Positions 1-8,437 are shown, numbered from the stretch's first letter. The stretch is DNA of 43,395 bases from Deltaproteobacteria bacterium (GCA_016937155.1 JAFGWM010000078.1:1-43395); one strand, 5' to 3'. A program made the numbers and translations. The notes: generated from the letters alone by a model not told the origin.

Positions 1-131
1 CCGACCGTGTTGTCATCCAGAAGATCCTTCATCTGGATAACTGCAACTCCGCCACCTTCAGAGGCTTCGAGACGGGACCTGAACGAGCATCCCATCTGCA
101 CGGTTGCCAGCTTTTTTATTTTCATCTTCAT
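1..131 (-). CDS. Type I restriction specificity (HsdS-like) protein, N-terminal fragment
   Basis: The gene starts at the ATG at 131 and runs off the left edge, so only 43 codons are visible. A Shine-Dalgarno stretch (AAGGTGA) lies about 6 bases upstream of the ATG on the minus strand. The visible protein begins MKMKIKKLATVQMG and continues CSFRSR, then VIQMKDL. This resembles the beginning of the first target-recognition domain of HsdS-type subunits, which choose the DNA target for type I restriction-modification enzymes. It has its own promoter and no gene before it, so it would be the first gene of a leftward operon. The partner methyltransferase and nuclease would have to lie outside the window. 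A stand-alone half-size S protein is also possible. Confidence 0.6.
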   Translation of the reverse strand, partial: MKMKIKKLATVQMGCSFRSRLEASEGGGVAVIQMKDLLDDNTV

Positions 132-170
132 TTATTCACCTTACAATATGCTGTAATGTTATTTCTGCAT

Positions 171-199
171 AATATACGAATATGCGAGATGTTTGTCAA
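171..199 (-). promoter_or_regulatory. Sigma70-like promoter of the HsdS-like gene
   Basis: On the minus strand a perfect -35 box TTGACA (194-199) is followed after 17 bases by TATATT (171-176). The predicted transcript would start about 30 bases before the ATG at 131. The direct repeat ATTTCTGCA occurs at 161-169 and 220-228, on either side of the promoter, and could be a regulator site. The assignment rests on consensus match only. Confidence 0.6.
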
Positions 200-231
200 C
201 CCCATTTTGCAAAAATACCATTTCTGCACTT

Positions 232-681
232 TCACCTCCATTTGCCAGAGGTGATCCGCTCCGCATCATGACCGGGGTTGTAGTGGTACAACCAAGCAGG
301 CCGGATCAAATCGTTGACCTCCACCGCCACCAGAACCCGCGTATAAACACAGCGGCCATTGGGATCAAATGCCTCCAGCCGATCGATGGGCGGCAGATCA
401 AAGCCGGGATTGGCGAAGATCATCAGCTCACCATGAACAAGATCCCAGTCGCCTTCCGGGCGGGGCATTCCATTTTCTGGCAGCTCGATGGCGTTCTGGG
501 TTCTGGTATCGGCCAGAGGATCGGCGGTGCCGGCGGCCAGTATGCTGCTCTCCGGTACTTCCAAGGCGGGGAATCCAGCGGGCAGCTGGTATAGCCTGCC
601 CCAAGTAGTGGCGGGTTCAATATTGATAGCCCGGGTGCAGAACCGGTCAAAGTTCCGCCGTCCGCAATCCCCAATCCGCAA
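232..681 (-). pseudogene. 5'-truncated gamma-glutamylcyclotransferase-like (AIG2/YtfP fold) relic
   Basis: From about residue 10 onward the reading frame matches the gamma-glutamylcyclotransferase-like family: GRLYQLPAGFPAL, then VHGELMIF, then the region IDRLEAFDP with its acidic residue, then a YTRVLVAV strand and AWLYHY. These small enzymes release 5-oxoproline from gamma-glutamyl peptides or amines. The N-terminal strand and nucleotide-like loop of the family (YGTLxxG) is missing. The first nine codons before NFDRF are unrelated and run into the DNA next to the 3' end of ssrA. No convincing ribosome binding site precedes the ATG at 681. GC content is clearly higher than in the neighbours, which suggests transfer. 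I read this as a gene broken at its 5' end by integration or deletion at ssrA; a functional short protein is less likely. Confidence 0.6.
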
Positions 682-692
682 TGATAAAATAG

Positions 693-1042
693 TGGAGGCG
701 CCGGGAGTCGAACCCGGGTCCGAAGGTGGTCCACAGGAGCTTCTACGTTATAGTCACTGATTTAATTTAGTCACACCAAACGTCCAGAGACAGACTTTTA
801 ATATGACGAGCCATATTAATCTTATTTCCCGTTATATGACGTGGGGGAAACCAGCCGGCATTGATGACGCCCCCTCCCGGTGCCACCGGCAGAGCCCCGA
901 GGGAGACGCTCGCAATTAAGCAGCGAGTGCTAAAGAATTATCTTCGGCAATTGAAAATTTTCCGCCTGTTTAACGAGGGCCATGCGGAGACCTCGAACGC
1001 CACTCAAGCTTTCCAAACCCCCGTCGAAACCGTTTCGCCCCC
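693..1042 (-). ncRNA. ssrA: Transfer-messenger RNA (tmRNA)
   Basis: This RNA rescues stalled ribosomes and tags the unfinished protein for degradation. Read on the minus strand, the 5' end is GGGGGCG followed by the conserved GGTTTCGACGGG. The 3' end carries the T-arm GGGTTCGACTCCC and closes with CGCCTCCA. The two ends pair as a 7-bp acceptor stem with one G-T wobble. The terminal CCA is not encoded. The tag reading frame ends AEDNSLALAA followed by TAA at 916-918, the usual hydrophobic degradation tail. Its first codon is probably the GGC near 964-966, giving a tag of about 15 residues, but the resume codon cannot be fixed from sequence alone. The 350-nt length fits a one-piece tmRNA. Confidence 0.95.
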
Positions 1043-1056
1043 GAGAGTTACAGTGA

Positions 1057-1087
1057 AATATATGGGGCTGAATTGATAAAAAGTCAA
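1057..1087 (-). promoter_or_regulatory. Probable ssrA promoter
   Basis: On the minus strand TTGACT (1082-1087) is followed by a -10 region CATATATT (1057-1064), with 17 or 19 bases of spacing depending on which hexamer is chosen. It lies about 15 bases upstream of the mature tmRNA 5' end, as expected for a constitutive sigma70-type promoter. Confidence 0.5.
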
Positions 1088-1478
1088 GGAATTATAAATT
1101 ATAATGCCAGTAATTTTATACTGAAAAAACTAACCTGGGGGGGAATTGGGGCAACTCATGACCTGCTTTTTCAGGTTGTCCGGTAAAGACCCCGATGTCT
1201 ATTCTTTCTGGGAAAGTAGGCTCCATGGTATTGCTCAAAAAACAAATTTAAATAATCATTAAATTTTAAAAAATACAAAAATATCAATACAATATGTGGT
1301 TTTATTTATTGCTGGTTTGTGTTTTATAAATATCTTATGCTGTTTATAATTTGCATAGTCTGCAAAACAAACATTAAACGTTGAAAATCTATTGGAAAAG
1401 TGAAAAAATATTCAATTTATTATTTGCAAAAAAGTGTAAAAAAGATTACAAATAAAAAATGGGAAAAAGGAGCCAGCC
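1088..1478. other. AT-rich intergenic region between ssrA and the lipase-like gene
   Basis: No gene is visible here. It holds the paired element at 1146-1216 and an inverted repeat TTTGCA-5 bases-TGCAAA at 1350-1366 that could be an operator for the gene at 1479. I could not place a clear -35/-10 pair for that gene in the very AT-rich stretch 1240-1470. Confidence 0.5.
1146..1216. other. Candidate structured RNA element, family not recognised
   Basis: Three stems can be drawn. The outer stem is TTGGGG (1146-1151) with CCCCGA (1190-1195). Inside it is a hairpin GACCTG (1160-1165) with CAGGTT (1172-1177) and a 6-base loop. A separate hairpin CTTTC (1204-1208) with GAAAG (1212-1216) follows. 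The junction GTCCGGTAAAGA between the inner hairpin and the outer strand is the kind of unpaired purine-rich segment seen in ligand-binding RNAs. The element stands out as GC-rich in an AT-rich spacer about 260 bases before the lipase-like gene. I compared it mentally with c-di-GMP riboswitches and found similar topology but no sequence match. Confidence 0.3.
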
Positions 1479-3167
1479 ATGAAACACAACTTAAAAACAT
1501 TTTTTTCATGTATGCTGTTGTCATCGGTATTATTCATTCCTGGTATTTCATCAGCAATCGTCAGAGATACAGTTTATCTTGAAGCGATGCCTTCAGAACC
1601 TCTTTATTATGAGGAGCCTGACTTCTATGAAGAGGCAGAAGTTGAGCGCAGTGTGTATCCCTCCGATGAGGCATTTCTGGAAGTATCATACTGTCCTTCA
1701 TCTCCTTCAACTCCTTTACCGGCGGATAGTGAATTCGATTCATCTCCAAGCAGTTATTTGAATGTTTGTATTGCTGAAGGTGAAGAATTTATACCCGAGG
1801 ATCCGCCGTACCGTGATCCCAGGTGTCCGATTGCAGGTTCTTGGTATGATGGTGCGAACTGCTTTGTAGCAGCTGTGCCATCTGGACTAACTGGATTTGT
1901 TTATAATAACAATCTTTATACATCCCCTGTACGGAAGTATTGTCCCGTGGGTTCATACGATGGTGCGAACTGCTATAAAAGCGCAGTACCTTATGATTCC
2001 GTTAATGCTTTTGTATCAGGTATGAACTGGTATTATTATTCCAATTATTCCACCTGTAGTCAGGGTATAAAAGTTGGTACCTGGCTTCTTACAAAAGCAA
2101 TTTGTTATGTTGGTACTGCCCCTTCTGGAAGTGCAGGTGCTTTTATCTGGGGAAATGCATTCTATTATCAGCCACTGGTTTCCAGTCCAGCTTGTGTAAT
2201 AGGTTCCTATGATTCTGCCAATTGTTATGTGGCAACTCCTCCTTATGGTACTCAAGCTTTTATATGGGAAGGAAACCTTTACCATACGCCATATAGTGGT
2301 CCTCCCGTTGAACTATGGGGTAGTCAGAGCCGTTTACGTGGAGTAATGGCAACTATTTATATCCATGGACGTAATGCCGGTGGAAGTGGTCCGATTTACG
2401 GATGGGGTTACAGCGCTTGGAATTATAGTGCAAAAGGTCCTCAGCCAATCTGGCTGGCGTGGGATTCAACTCAGAGAATTTCCAGTGGTATCGCCGGTGT
2501 AATGGGAAATCTTGATATAGCATGTAAAGGTCCGGATCTCCCCTGTCATGTGGTTTGCCATAGTGCTGGCTGCCTGATGGTTACAAGAATTTTAGCAGAA
2601 AATCCAGGTAGATATAATATCGCAAGTTTGACAGCAATCTCCGGGGCTCAGGGTGGTAGTGAAATAGCAAATATAGCAAGTGCTCTTCCCTGGTATATTA
2701 AAGATCTTGCTGCCTATTTCAAAGTACTACTCCCACTGGATGCGGATCTTACAACTTCTGCAGCTCGAAATATGTTTGATCACAACCAGACAAGTGGTGT
2801 TCCAGTTGTTACAGCTTCTGGTAACTGGAAACCTCTCGAATACGCCGATAGCTGCAGTTGGTGGATGTGGGTTATTGCATCTCCATATTGTGGTGGTGTT
2901 GAAGCATGGAATGGTGTTGTATCCCTGGTTAACGGATTTATGTCTGATATATTTAATGGTGGACATGATGGTGTTCTTGCATATCACTCGTCTGCCGGAT
3001 TTAAAACAGTTACCGGTTCATCCAATGCTTGCAACCCATCAGGTTATGGATACTGGACAAACTACACGAGTGTAAATCGCCGTGGTGGATGTTATGAAGG
3101 TCTTAATGATATGTTCCACTCCGATGGATATAAATATTTGAATGCCTGGGGAACAGTTCCTCCATAA
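1479..3167 (+). CDS. Secreted lipase-like alpha/beta hydrolase with four N-terminal ~40-residue repeats
   Basis: The protein has 562 residues and starts at an ATG with an AAAGGAG Shine-Dalgarno. Residues 1-26 form a signal peptide ending in SSA, so it is exported. An acidic, Tyr-rich stretch follows. Residues 115-272 hold four repeats of the pattern C-x-x-G-S-Y-D-G-A-N-C-Y, then a P-x-G turn and an AFIWGNxxY strand. From about 285 an alpha/beta hydrolase domain begins, with the oxyanion strand IYIHGRN (His296-Gly297). The nucleophile is Ser362 in CHSAG, a GxSxG elbow whose first Gly is Cys. Asp497 in GGHDGVLAY and His547 in DMFHSDGY are likely triad partners. The fold suggests a lipase or esterase; the substrate is unknown. 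The repeats may bind a surface or polymer. The membrane-anchored protein downstream may belong to the same unit. Confidence 0.7.
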   Translation: MKHNLKTFFSCMLLSSVLFIPGISSAIVRDTVYLEAMPSEPLYYEEPDFYEEAEVERSVYPSDEAFLEVSYCPSSPSTPLPADSEFDSSPSSYLNVCIAEGEEFIPEDPPYRDPRCPIAGSWYDGANCFVAAVPSGLTGFVYNNNLYTSPVRKYCPVGSYDGANCYKSAVPYDSVNAFVSGMNWYYYSNYSTCSQGIKVGTWLLTKAICYVGTAPSGSAGAFIWGNAFYYQPLVSSPACVIGSYDSANCYVATPPYGTQAFIWEGNLYHTPYSGPPVELWGSQSRLRGVMATIYIHGRNAGGSGPIYGWGYSAWNYSAKGPQPIWLAWDSTQRISSGIAGVMGNLDIACKGPDLPCHVVCHSAGCLMVTRILAENPGRYNIASLTAISGAQGGSEIANIASALPWYIKDLAAYFKVLLPLDADLTTSAARNMFDHNQTSGVPVVTASGNWKPLEYADSCSWWMWVIASPYCGGVEAWNGVVSLVNGFMSDIFNGGHDGVLAYHSSAGFKTVTGSSNACNPSGYGYWTNYTSVNRRGGCYEGLNDMFHSDGYKYLNAWGTVPP

Positions 3168-3192
3168 GGAATGATTATTATAATCTTTCCTT
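3166..3192 (+). terminator. Stem-loop at the 3' end of the lipase-like gene
   Basis: AAGGAA (3166-3171) pairs with TTCCTT (3187-3192), and GATTA (3173-3177) with TAATC (3181-3185), across a T-T mismatch and a 3-base loop. There is no T-run after it, so it may be an mRNA-stabilising hairpin or weak attenuator between two linked genes rather than a true terminator. Confidence 0.35.
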
Positions 3193-3232
3193 CTAAATCT
3201 CCCCGTATTATAAACTAAATCGGATATTGAAA

Positions 3233-4501
3233 ATGAAACAAACAAATCATTCTAATAAAAATGTAAAAAAATATCTGATAATATGGATTGGGGCTGTTGC
3301 TGCTATTATCGTACTTGTGTTAATGATCTATGGATCGAGTAAAAAAGACAAAAATAATAAAAAAATTGACGTAAATACAAACCATGAAAGTATGACTTCA
3401 TTTGATAGACAGCATCATGGCATAAAGTCTTCTCCCCAAATGGTTAAATTACCTGATGGTGCAGACAATGGACTTGCTGGAGTTGTAACTGATGATAATG
3501 TTTATGGAAATAGTAAATCAGTAAAACGGCTGCTAAATTTATATAAAAAATCCAGACGATATGGGCTATCAACTTTTAAACTTACGAGTGATATGGTTGA
3601 TATTTTAAAGCCAAATAGATTTCATGCTGTTACAGCTCCATTTACTACTCGTGCAGATTCTGCTGATGGTCAATTCAGCGACGATCCGGAAGAAAGAATA
3701 TATTTCCGTTTTGAAACAGACAGGTTTAGCTTCATGGAGGATGAAAAAATAGAAATACGCCTTGCTGTTTACCGCGGAGAAAAATCAAAAAAACCATTAA
3801 AAGCAGTTTTATCCGATGTTTCAGTTTCTAAAAATAATGAACAGGGAGTGTTTGAGCTTCTTACAACAACTAATATGGGGGAATATTCTCCCCGATTTCC
3901 TGGTGATAGTCAGTATGTTGGTAATTTTATTCCTTCTAAATTTATCCCTGATTTTTTCGATGGATACCTGAAGTTCTCTGTGAAATGGCAGATTGAAGGT
4001 GAAAATCCATCTGTTAGTGAAATCCTGGTGCACTATACTAGATTTCCTCCGGCGGAGTTTACAGGAAATATGCGGGATGAAATAGTTGATGGTTCATTGA
4101 AATTAACAGCAGGATTGAATGTAAGGAAAGCAGGTAAGTACATTTTAACAGCTCTTTTATATGATTCAGATGGTAAAAATCCAATAGCCTATTCCAATAT
4201 TGCAGTTCAACTGGGAGAAGGAGAAACTCAGGCGGAATTTATATTTTATGGTATTGTCTTCAGGGATTTAGCAATAGCTGGGCCCTATAAAATTACTAAA
4301 TTATCAGGATATTTATCTGGTGTTTCAGCATTTGGTAAGGGCCCGCTACTTAAGGATTGGACTGGAAGTTTTCAAACACAGCCATATAAACTGGATGAAT
4401 TCACAAATTTACCTTTTACTGATCCCGTTACTCAAAGCACAATAAATGCATACGAAAAGCAAATCAAAGAACTTGAACTAAAAGAAAGTCAATCTAATTG
4501 A
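3233..4501 (+). CDS. Membrane-anchored periplasmic beta-rich protein, unknown function
   Basis: I place the start at the ATG at 3233; a TTG two codons upstream is the alternative. No strong ribosome binding site is present. The 422-residue protein has a short polar N-terminus, one hydrophobic helix (about residues 12-33, YLIIWIGAVAA onwards) and then a soluble part, so it is most likely an N-in anchored periplasmic protein. Residues about 130-260 and 260-370 look like two beta-sandwich modules; the second includes LNVRKAGKYILTALLYDSDG and then GPYKI. This kind of module occurs in large envelope proteins of delta-proteobacteria-like lineages. It follows the lipase-like gene by 65 bases. The anchor plus position recalls lipase foldases, but I see no foldase sequence motif, so that idea stays speculative. 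Confidence 0.65.
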   Translation: MKQTNHSNKNVKKYLIIWIGAVAAIIVLVLMIYGSSKKDKNNKKIDVNTNHESMTSFDRQHHGIKSSPQMVKLPDGADNGLAGVVTDDNVYGNSKSVKRLLNLYKKSRRYGLSTFKLTSDMVDILKPNRFHAVTAPFTTRADSADGQFSDDPEERIYFRFETDRFSFMEDEKIEIRLAVYRGEKSKKPLKAVLSDVSVSKNNEQGVFELLTTTNMGEYSPRFPGDSQYVGNFIPSKFIPDFFDGYLKFSVKWQIEGENPSVSEILVHYTRFPPAEFTGNMRDEIVDGSLKLTAGLNVRKAGKYILTALLYDSDGKNPIAYSNIAVQLGEGETQAEFIFYGIVFRDLAIAGPYKITKLSGYLSGVSAFGKGPLLKDWTGSFQTQPYKLDEFTNLPFTDPVTQSTINAYEKQIKELELKESQSN

Positions 4502-4596
4502 TTTTAAAGATCTATTACACTCAATACAAAAAATAGTGTGAACCTGAAAATAATTAAAATTGTATCTATTTCCTGCCTGATGCTAAATCCCGCTTC

Positions 4597-4810
4597 ATGT
4601 CAGTCACACGAAAAGTTCGTTCCATTAAAGAAAATTATGAAGTACCGGATGAAAAAACAGGCGGATTTTCCGATAGTCATAATCTTTCTTGTCCAGATAC
4701 TTGTGGCGCATGCTGCAAAAAAAAAATATTGAAGCTTCTGTACTTGGGTTCTTCCTCTTGCCATGTCATGGTTTGAACTGGGAATTGCCTTGGACAAAAT
4801 GGAGAATTAA
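4597..4810 (+). pseudogene. Frameshifted remnant of a YkgJ-type Cys-cluster protein
   Basis: Read from the ATG at 4597, the frame gives SCPDTCGACC, the CxxxCGxCC signature of the YkgJ family of small metal-binding proteins. It reaches a run of ten A residues (4717-4726). After that run the family-like sequence continues in another frame as NIEASVLGF, and after a second shift as LPLAMSWFELGIALDKMEN with a stop at 4808-4810. No single frame stays open and no ribosome binding site is seen. I infer two indels in a decayed gene. The first sits in a homopolymer and could be a sequencing error, but the second does not. Confidence 0.45.
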
Positions 4811-4819
4811 AGCAAAATC

Positions 4820-5092
4820 GTGATGGTATCTACCGCAAACCGACTCACCTGCCTTCATCAAGGCCAGCAAGCCCAAAAGACGAGGAGAAAAAAGCTCTCC
4901 GAGCAGATCTCCGCTGCCGTCATCAAGACGCTCAACGACAAAGGGATTCTCGACCGCTTCAGGGACCAGGACCCACTCCTTCAATACAGCCTCCCCCTCG
5001 CTCAAATCACCGGAGCCTCTATCCAGCACCACATCGCCCTGGGCGAAAACTCCACATCGATACTAATTACTAGAGAAAAATTGGCACCTTAA
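4820..5092 (+). mobile_element. GC-rich relic resembling the C-terminal part of an IS91-type transposase
   Basis: The patch is clearly richer in GC than its surroundings. The + strand frame ends in a segment that reads SAAVIKTLNDKGILDRF, then DQDPLLQYSLPLAQITGASIQHHIALGEN. This recalls the C-terminal region of IS91/Y2-type putative transposases, which have a short acidic DPL motif, then an ASIQGRxALG-like motif before a G-x-x-V strand. The nuclease domain with its tyrosines is absent. The opposite strand is also open over this stretch (a frame ending about 4766), so the coding strand is not certain. I call it a degraded mobile-element fragment with modest confidence. Confidence 0.35.
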
Positions 5093-5303
5093 TCAGCGGA
5101 ATAAAGGGCAAGGTTAGAGAAAAGGGTCTTGGCAAAATTCAGGAAATGCGGTTAGTATCTCTTACGATTTTGATAGCTAGCTTTTTAATATTTTCTCAAT
5201 TATTATTCAGGTTATTTCGTGCAACTTGACTTGTATCAATTGAAGACTAAAACCATAAATATTCAATCAGAAAATGGTAGGGTTTACCAATTGGAGAAAA
5301 TTT

Positions 5304-6917
5304 ATGTCCGCTGAATTTAATACTTTTCAATTATTCATCATTATTCCATTGTTTCTTCTTCAGTTATTGGGATGTGATAATGATAAAAATACTGAACCTG
5401 TCGGAGCGGTTTCAATTGAAAATTCGATGGTTGAGAAAACACCGGCATTTTACGATTCAATAACTGAAAAGTTTCATTCAACGGTTACCGTCACAATAAA
5501 TGACCCTTCTGAAAATCCGATTGAGGGTGTAACTGTAAGCCTTACCCCCGACGGGACACTTGTTTCAGTGCTGGAGTCAACAGTATCAACAGATTCTCAG
5601 GGTAAAGCAGTTTTTGAAATTTATGGAAATCATACAGGCGAGCATACACTTGCAGTGGTAGCCACTCCTTTTGAAGGAGATTCCGTAAACCTGGAGGATG
5701 TGCAGATTACTCATGAAATAATTATTCTCGTTGAACCCGCCGGAGAACCTGAATATGTTTGGGATTCCGGTTCTTTTCCGTTCAAAATGATTCTTTATGA
5801 TTCCACCGGTGTCATTGTCTCCGGAAATATCACATCTGATAATGATGCAGTATTCCCAGTTAGTTTAACTACTGACGGTTCCGGTCAGGCACTTTTTACA
5901 GTGGAAACAGAAGAGCGTGGTGAGATGGACATAGTATTTTCACTGGCAGGCATTATTGGTGAACTCGTTGCAAATATTACACTTTTGGAATTTGGTCACG
6001 GAAGTATTCGCCCAGCATGTCAGTATGAACCAGGATCGGGCCGTATTCCTTATTTTGAAGCACCAGTTGTTGTTTCTCCAGACTGGAGTGAGCCTGTAAA
6101 AGTTTCCAGCCCGGTAACTGATGCATGTCCAAATGATGCAATTTCCCTAAGTAACGACGGAAAAACACTGTATTTTTTCTGGTCTCCGGTTGTTGAAGGA
6201 AACAATGAACAGTTATTGCATATACACACGGGGACATACTGGGCTGACTTGACAGGTGAGGGGCCTGGAAATTTTACGACTCCACGGTTTTATGATCTGA
6301 ATGGAGGTAACGGAGGCTCTGTTGATGGTGCTTTGAGTTTTACTCCAGATGGTTCAGAAGTTATTTTTCATTCGACAAGGAATGAAAATCTGGGTTTTCA
6401 GGAGAATCCGATTGTTAATGACTTTCTTGATATGTATATCGCTCCCGTCAATGATGGTGTTCCCGGTTTACCTGTGAATCCCGGGGTTTCCCTTAACTCA
6501 ATTTATATCGATGGAGAGCATGGTCTTGATAGCACAGGTTCTATTCTTTACTTTTCATCTGATCGTCCCGGTGGAGAAGGGGGGATTGACATCTGGTTTT
6601 CACTGCGGAATGGTCAGACCTGGGAAAATCCAATAAATCCCGGGCCACCATTGAATACTGCACAATGGGAAGGACAGCCAAATTTTGGTGTTTCTGAGCC
6701 GGATAAAATGTACTTTGTTTCAAATCGGGACGGACCAAATGGTATTTATCAAAGTGTTTACGAAAACGGTGCATGGTCTGAACCTGAACTTCTATTCACG
6801 GGATATGTTGGTGAACCGACTATTTCACCGGATGGCAACACGATGTATTTTGTTCATGTCCTGGTTGATGAGGAAGGTGTTTATGGTTCAAATATCTGGT
6901 ACTCTGTCCGTAACTGA
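5304..6917 (+). CDS. Lipoprotein with Ig-like domains and a TolB-like beta-propeller
   Basis: The start is taken at the ATG at 5304 because GGAGA lies 8 bases before it; an in-frame ATG at 5274 has no such site. The 537-residue protein opens with a lipoprotein signal peptide ending in LLGC. Residues about 35-235 look like two Ig-like (Big-type) domains, with patterns such as ENPIEGVTVSLTPDG. The remaining part has at least five PD40/TolB-type blades, each with a signature such as SFTPDGSEVIFHSTR, LYFSSDRPGG or ISPDGNTMYFV. Such propellers usually bind peptides or sugars at the cell envelope. The protein is probably surface- or periplasm-exposed. No enzyme motif is visible and the ligand is unknown. 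Confidence 0.75.
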   Translation: MSAEFNTFQLFIIIPLFLLQLLGCDNDKNTEPVGAVSIENSMVEKTPAFYDSITEKFHSTVTVTINDPSENPIEGVTVSLTPDGTLVSVLESTVSTDSQGKAVFEIYGNHTGEHTLAVVATPFEGDSVNLEDVQITHEIIILVEPAGEPEYVWDSGSFPFKMILYDSTGVIVSGNITSDNDAVFPVSLTTDGSGQALFTVETEERGEMDIVFSLAGIIGELVANITLLEFGHGSIRPACQYEPGSGRIPYFEAPVVVSPDWSEPVKVSSPVTDACPNDAISLSNDGKTLYFFWSPVVEGNNEQLLHIHTGTYWADLTGEGPGNFTTPRFYDLNGGNGGSVDGALSFTPDGSEVIFHSTRNENLGFQENPIVNDFLDMYIAPVNDGVPGLPVNPGVSLNSIYIDGEHGLDSTGSILYFSSDRPGGEGGIDIWFSLRNGQTWENPINPGPPLNTAQWEGQPNFGVSEPDKMYFVSNRDGPNGIYQSVYENGAWSEPELLFTGYVGEPTISPDGNTMYFVHVLVDEEGVYGSNIWYSVRN

Positions 6918-7149
6918 ACTCTCTATATTCAACAAACAGGGTTGGAATGAGAATTTTGCATTATGTTTGACATTAAACATCCAGCAATTCTAAAAGGTTT
7001 TCATTTTTTTTATAGATTCACCATGCCTGATTAAATCGATGTAAGACTATATTGAAACTTTCTTGTTAAATCCTGAAGGAACTGTATGGTGTTACAGGAA
7101 TAGGCAAAATGAACGGTGTCAAAAAAAATCCTGAACCGGAGGAACAAAA

Positions 7150-8382
7150 ATGTGTTCAATGAATGATGTTGATAAGTCTGCTGGCTTCAAGGTTTTACTT
7201 ATTTTATCAAAAATTATATGGAAAATTTCAATAGTCTTATTCACTTTTTCAGGTGTTTTCTCATGTAGCGATCATGATAAGGATGTCAATAATATCAACG
7301 AAGATTCTGGAATTTCAGATGTTCTGCAGGATCCAGATAGTGCCTCAGATGGTGATGGCGAAATCGATGGTGGTAATGAGGAGAAGTGTCAAGCGCTTGA
7401 AATACGATTGATAGAAGTTATGGAAGACTACGCAGGTCGTGGCATGGTTGCCGGAGTTTCAAGTCCGGAATGCGGTCGATGGACGCATGGAATGGGCTAC
7501 GGAGAATCGGGAGATGAAATATCCACAACTGATTTGTTTCGTATTGCCAGCGTCACCAAAACATTTACTACTGCAACTGTATTGAAACTTATGGAAGAAG
7601 GGTCTCTGGCACTGGAAGACACAATTGATATGTATGTTTCCGGTGCACCAAATGGTGATATTATTACAGTTAAAAATCTGCTGAATCATACCAGTGGGTT
7701 ATTTGATATAATAGATGATACCGAATTCATGCACTCTGCATCTCAGGATCCTGAGATTCCATTCACTCCGGAAGAGCTTCTTGCAGTTTCATTTTCTCAT
7801 GATCCGGTTTTTGATCCGGGGATGGCTGTCGAGTACTGCAACTCGAATTTTCATGTTTTAGGTTCAATTATCGAAGATGTGACGGGAGAACCAGCTTCAG
7901 AGGCTATTACCTCCAGAGTGATAGATCCTCTTTCACTTTCAGTTACAGTTCTCGAGGGTGAACCTCCTATGACAGATGTTATTGTGCCGGGATTCAGCGA
8001 AACAGGTGTCAATCTTACGGGAGTACTTCATCCTACTGTGCGCTGGACTGCCGGTGCCATGGTTACTTCCGTTGATGAGCTGCTCAGTTGGACAGAGTCT
8101 CTCTACGGAGGTAATCTACTTAATAACCAAACAAAGGAAAGTATGATTTTAACAACAGTGCATGCTCCTTCCGTGAGTGTGGGGCTTGGGGTTTTTATAC
8201 GAAATATTGAGGGTGTGGGAGAAGTCTGGGCACACGGTGGAATTACTGCTGGATACCGTTCATATATTATGTACATACCTGAATTTGAAACTTCCGTGGT
8301 GATGATTGCAAATGATGCCGGAACCGATAATATTGGTGTTGCTGATGCTCTTGCCCTTGCAGTTTCAGAAAATCTGCACTGA
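7150..8382 (+). CDS. Serine hydrolase lipoprotein, class C beta-lactamase/DD-peptidase fold
   Basis: The start ATG at 7150 follows GGAGGA by 6 bases. The 410-residue protein has a long N-region, a hydrophobic segment and a lipobox-like VFSC (Cys39), then an acidic linker. The catalytic domain carries the three hallmarks of the family: Ser134-x-x-Lys137 in RIASVTKTFT, Tyr229-x-Asn231 in EYCNSN, and HGG in VWAHGGITAGY near residue 365. Members are DD-carboxypeptidases, esterases or beta-lactamase relatives; the sequence alone does not pick one. As a lipoprotein it would act in the periplasm or at the surface. It stands alone, 232 bases after the propeller lipoprotein. Confidence 0.85.
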   Translation: MCSMNDVDKSAGFKVLLILSKIIWKISIVLFTFSGVFSCSDHDKDVNNINEDSGISDVLQDPDSASDGDGEIDGGNEEKCQALEIRLIEVMEDYAGRGMVAGVSSPECGRWTHGMGYGESGDEISTTDLFRIASVTKTFTTATVLKLMEEGSLALEDTIDMYVSGAPNGDIITVKNLLNHTSGLFDIIDDTEFMHSASQDPEIPFTPEELLAVSFSHDPVFDPGMAVEYCNSNFHVLGSIIEDVTGEPASEAITSRVIDPLSLSVTVLEGEPPMTDVIVPGFSETGVNLTGVLHPTVRWTAGAMVTSVDELLSWTESLYGGNLLNNQTKESMILTTVHAPSVSVGLGVFIRNIEGVGEVWAHGGITAGYRSYIMYIPEFETSVVMIANDAGTDNIGVADALALAVSENLH

Positions 8383-8437
8383 TGATGCGTGGTAAACCAC
8401 AGAAAAAAATCTTTATAACGGGATAAGTTTTCTTTAC

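Noticed and set aside
1130-1240. c-di-GMP (GEMM) riboswitch
   Set aside because: The stem layout is similar, but the conserved internal-loop sequences and the tetraloop-receptor are absent. It was kept only as an unassigned element.
3227-4501. Lipase-specific foldase gene downstream of the lipase-like gene
   Set aside because: Position and anchor fit, but none of the foldase sequence features can be recognised, so it was annotated as unknown.
4766-5032. Protein-coding gene on the minus strand over the GC-rich patch
   Set aside because: The frame is open but has no ribosome binding site and no recognisable motif. The + strand frame has the better family resemblance.
8389-8400. Terminator hairpin GTGG-TAAA-CCAC after the serine hydrolase gene
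   Set aside because: The stem is only 4-5 bp and no T-run follows on the + strand.
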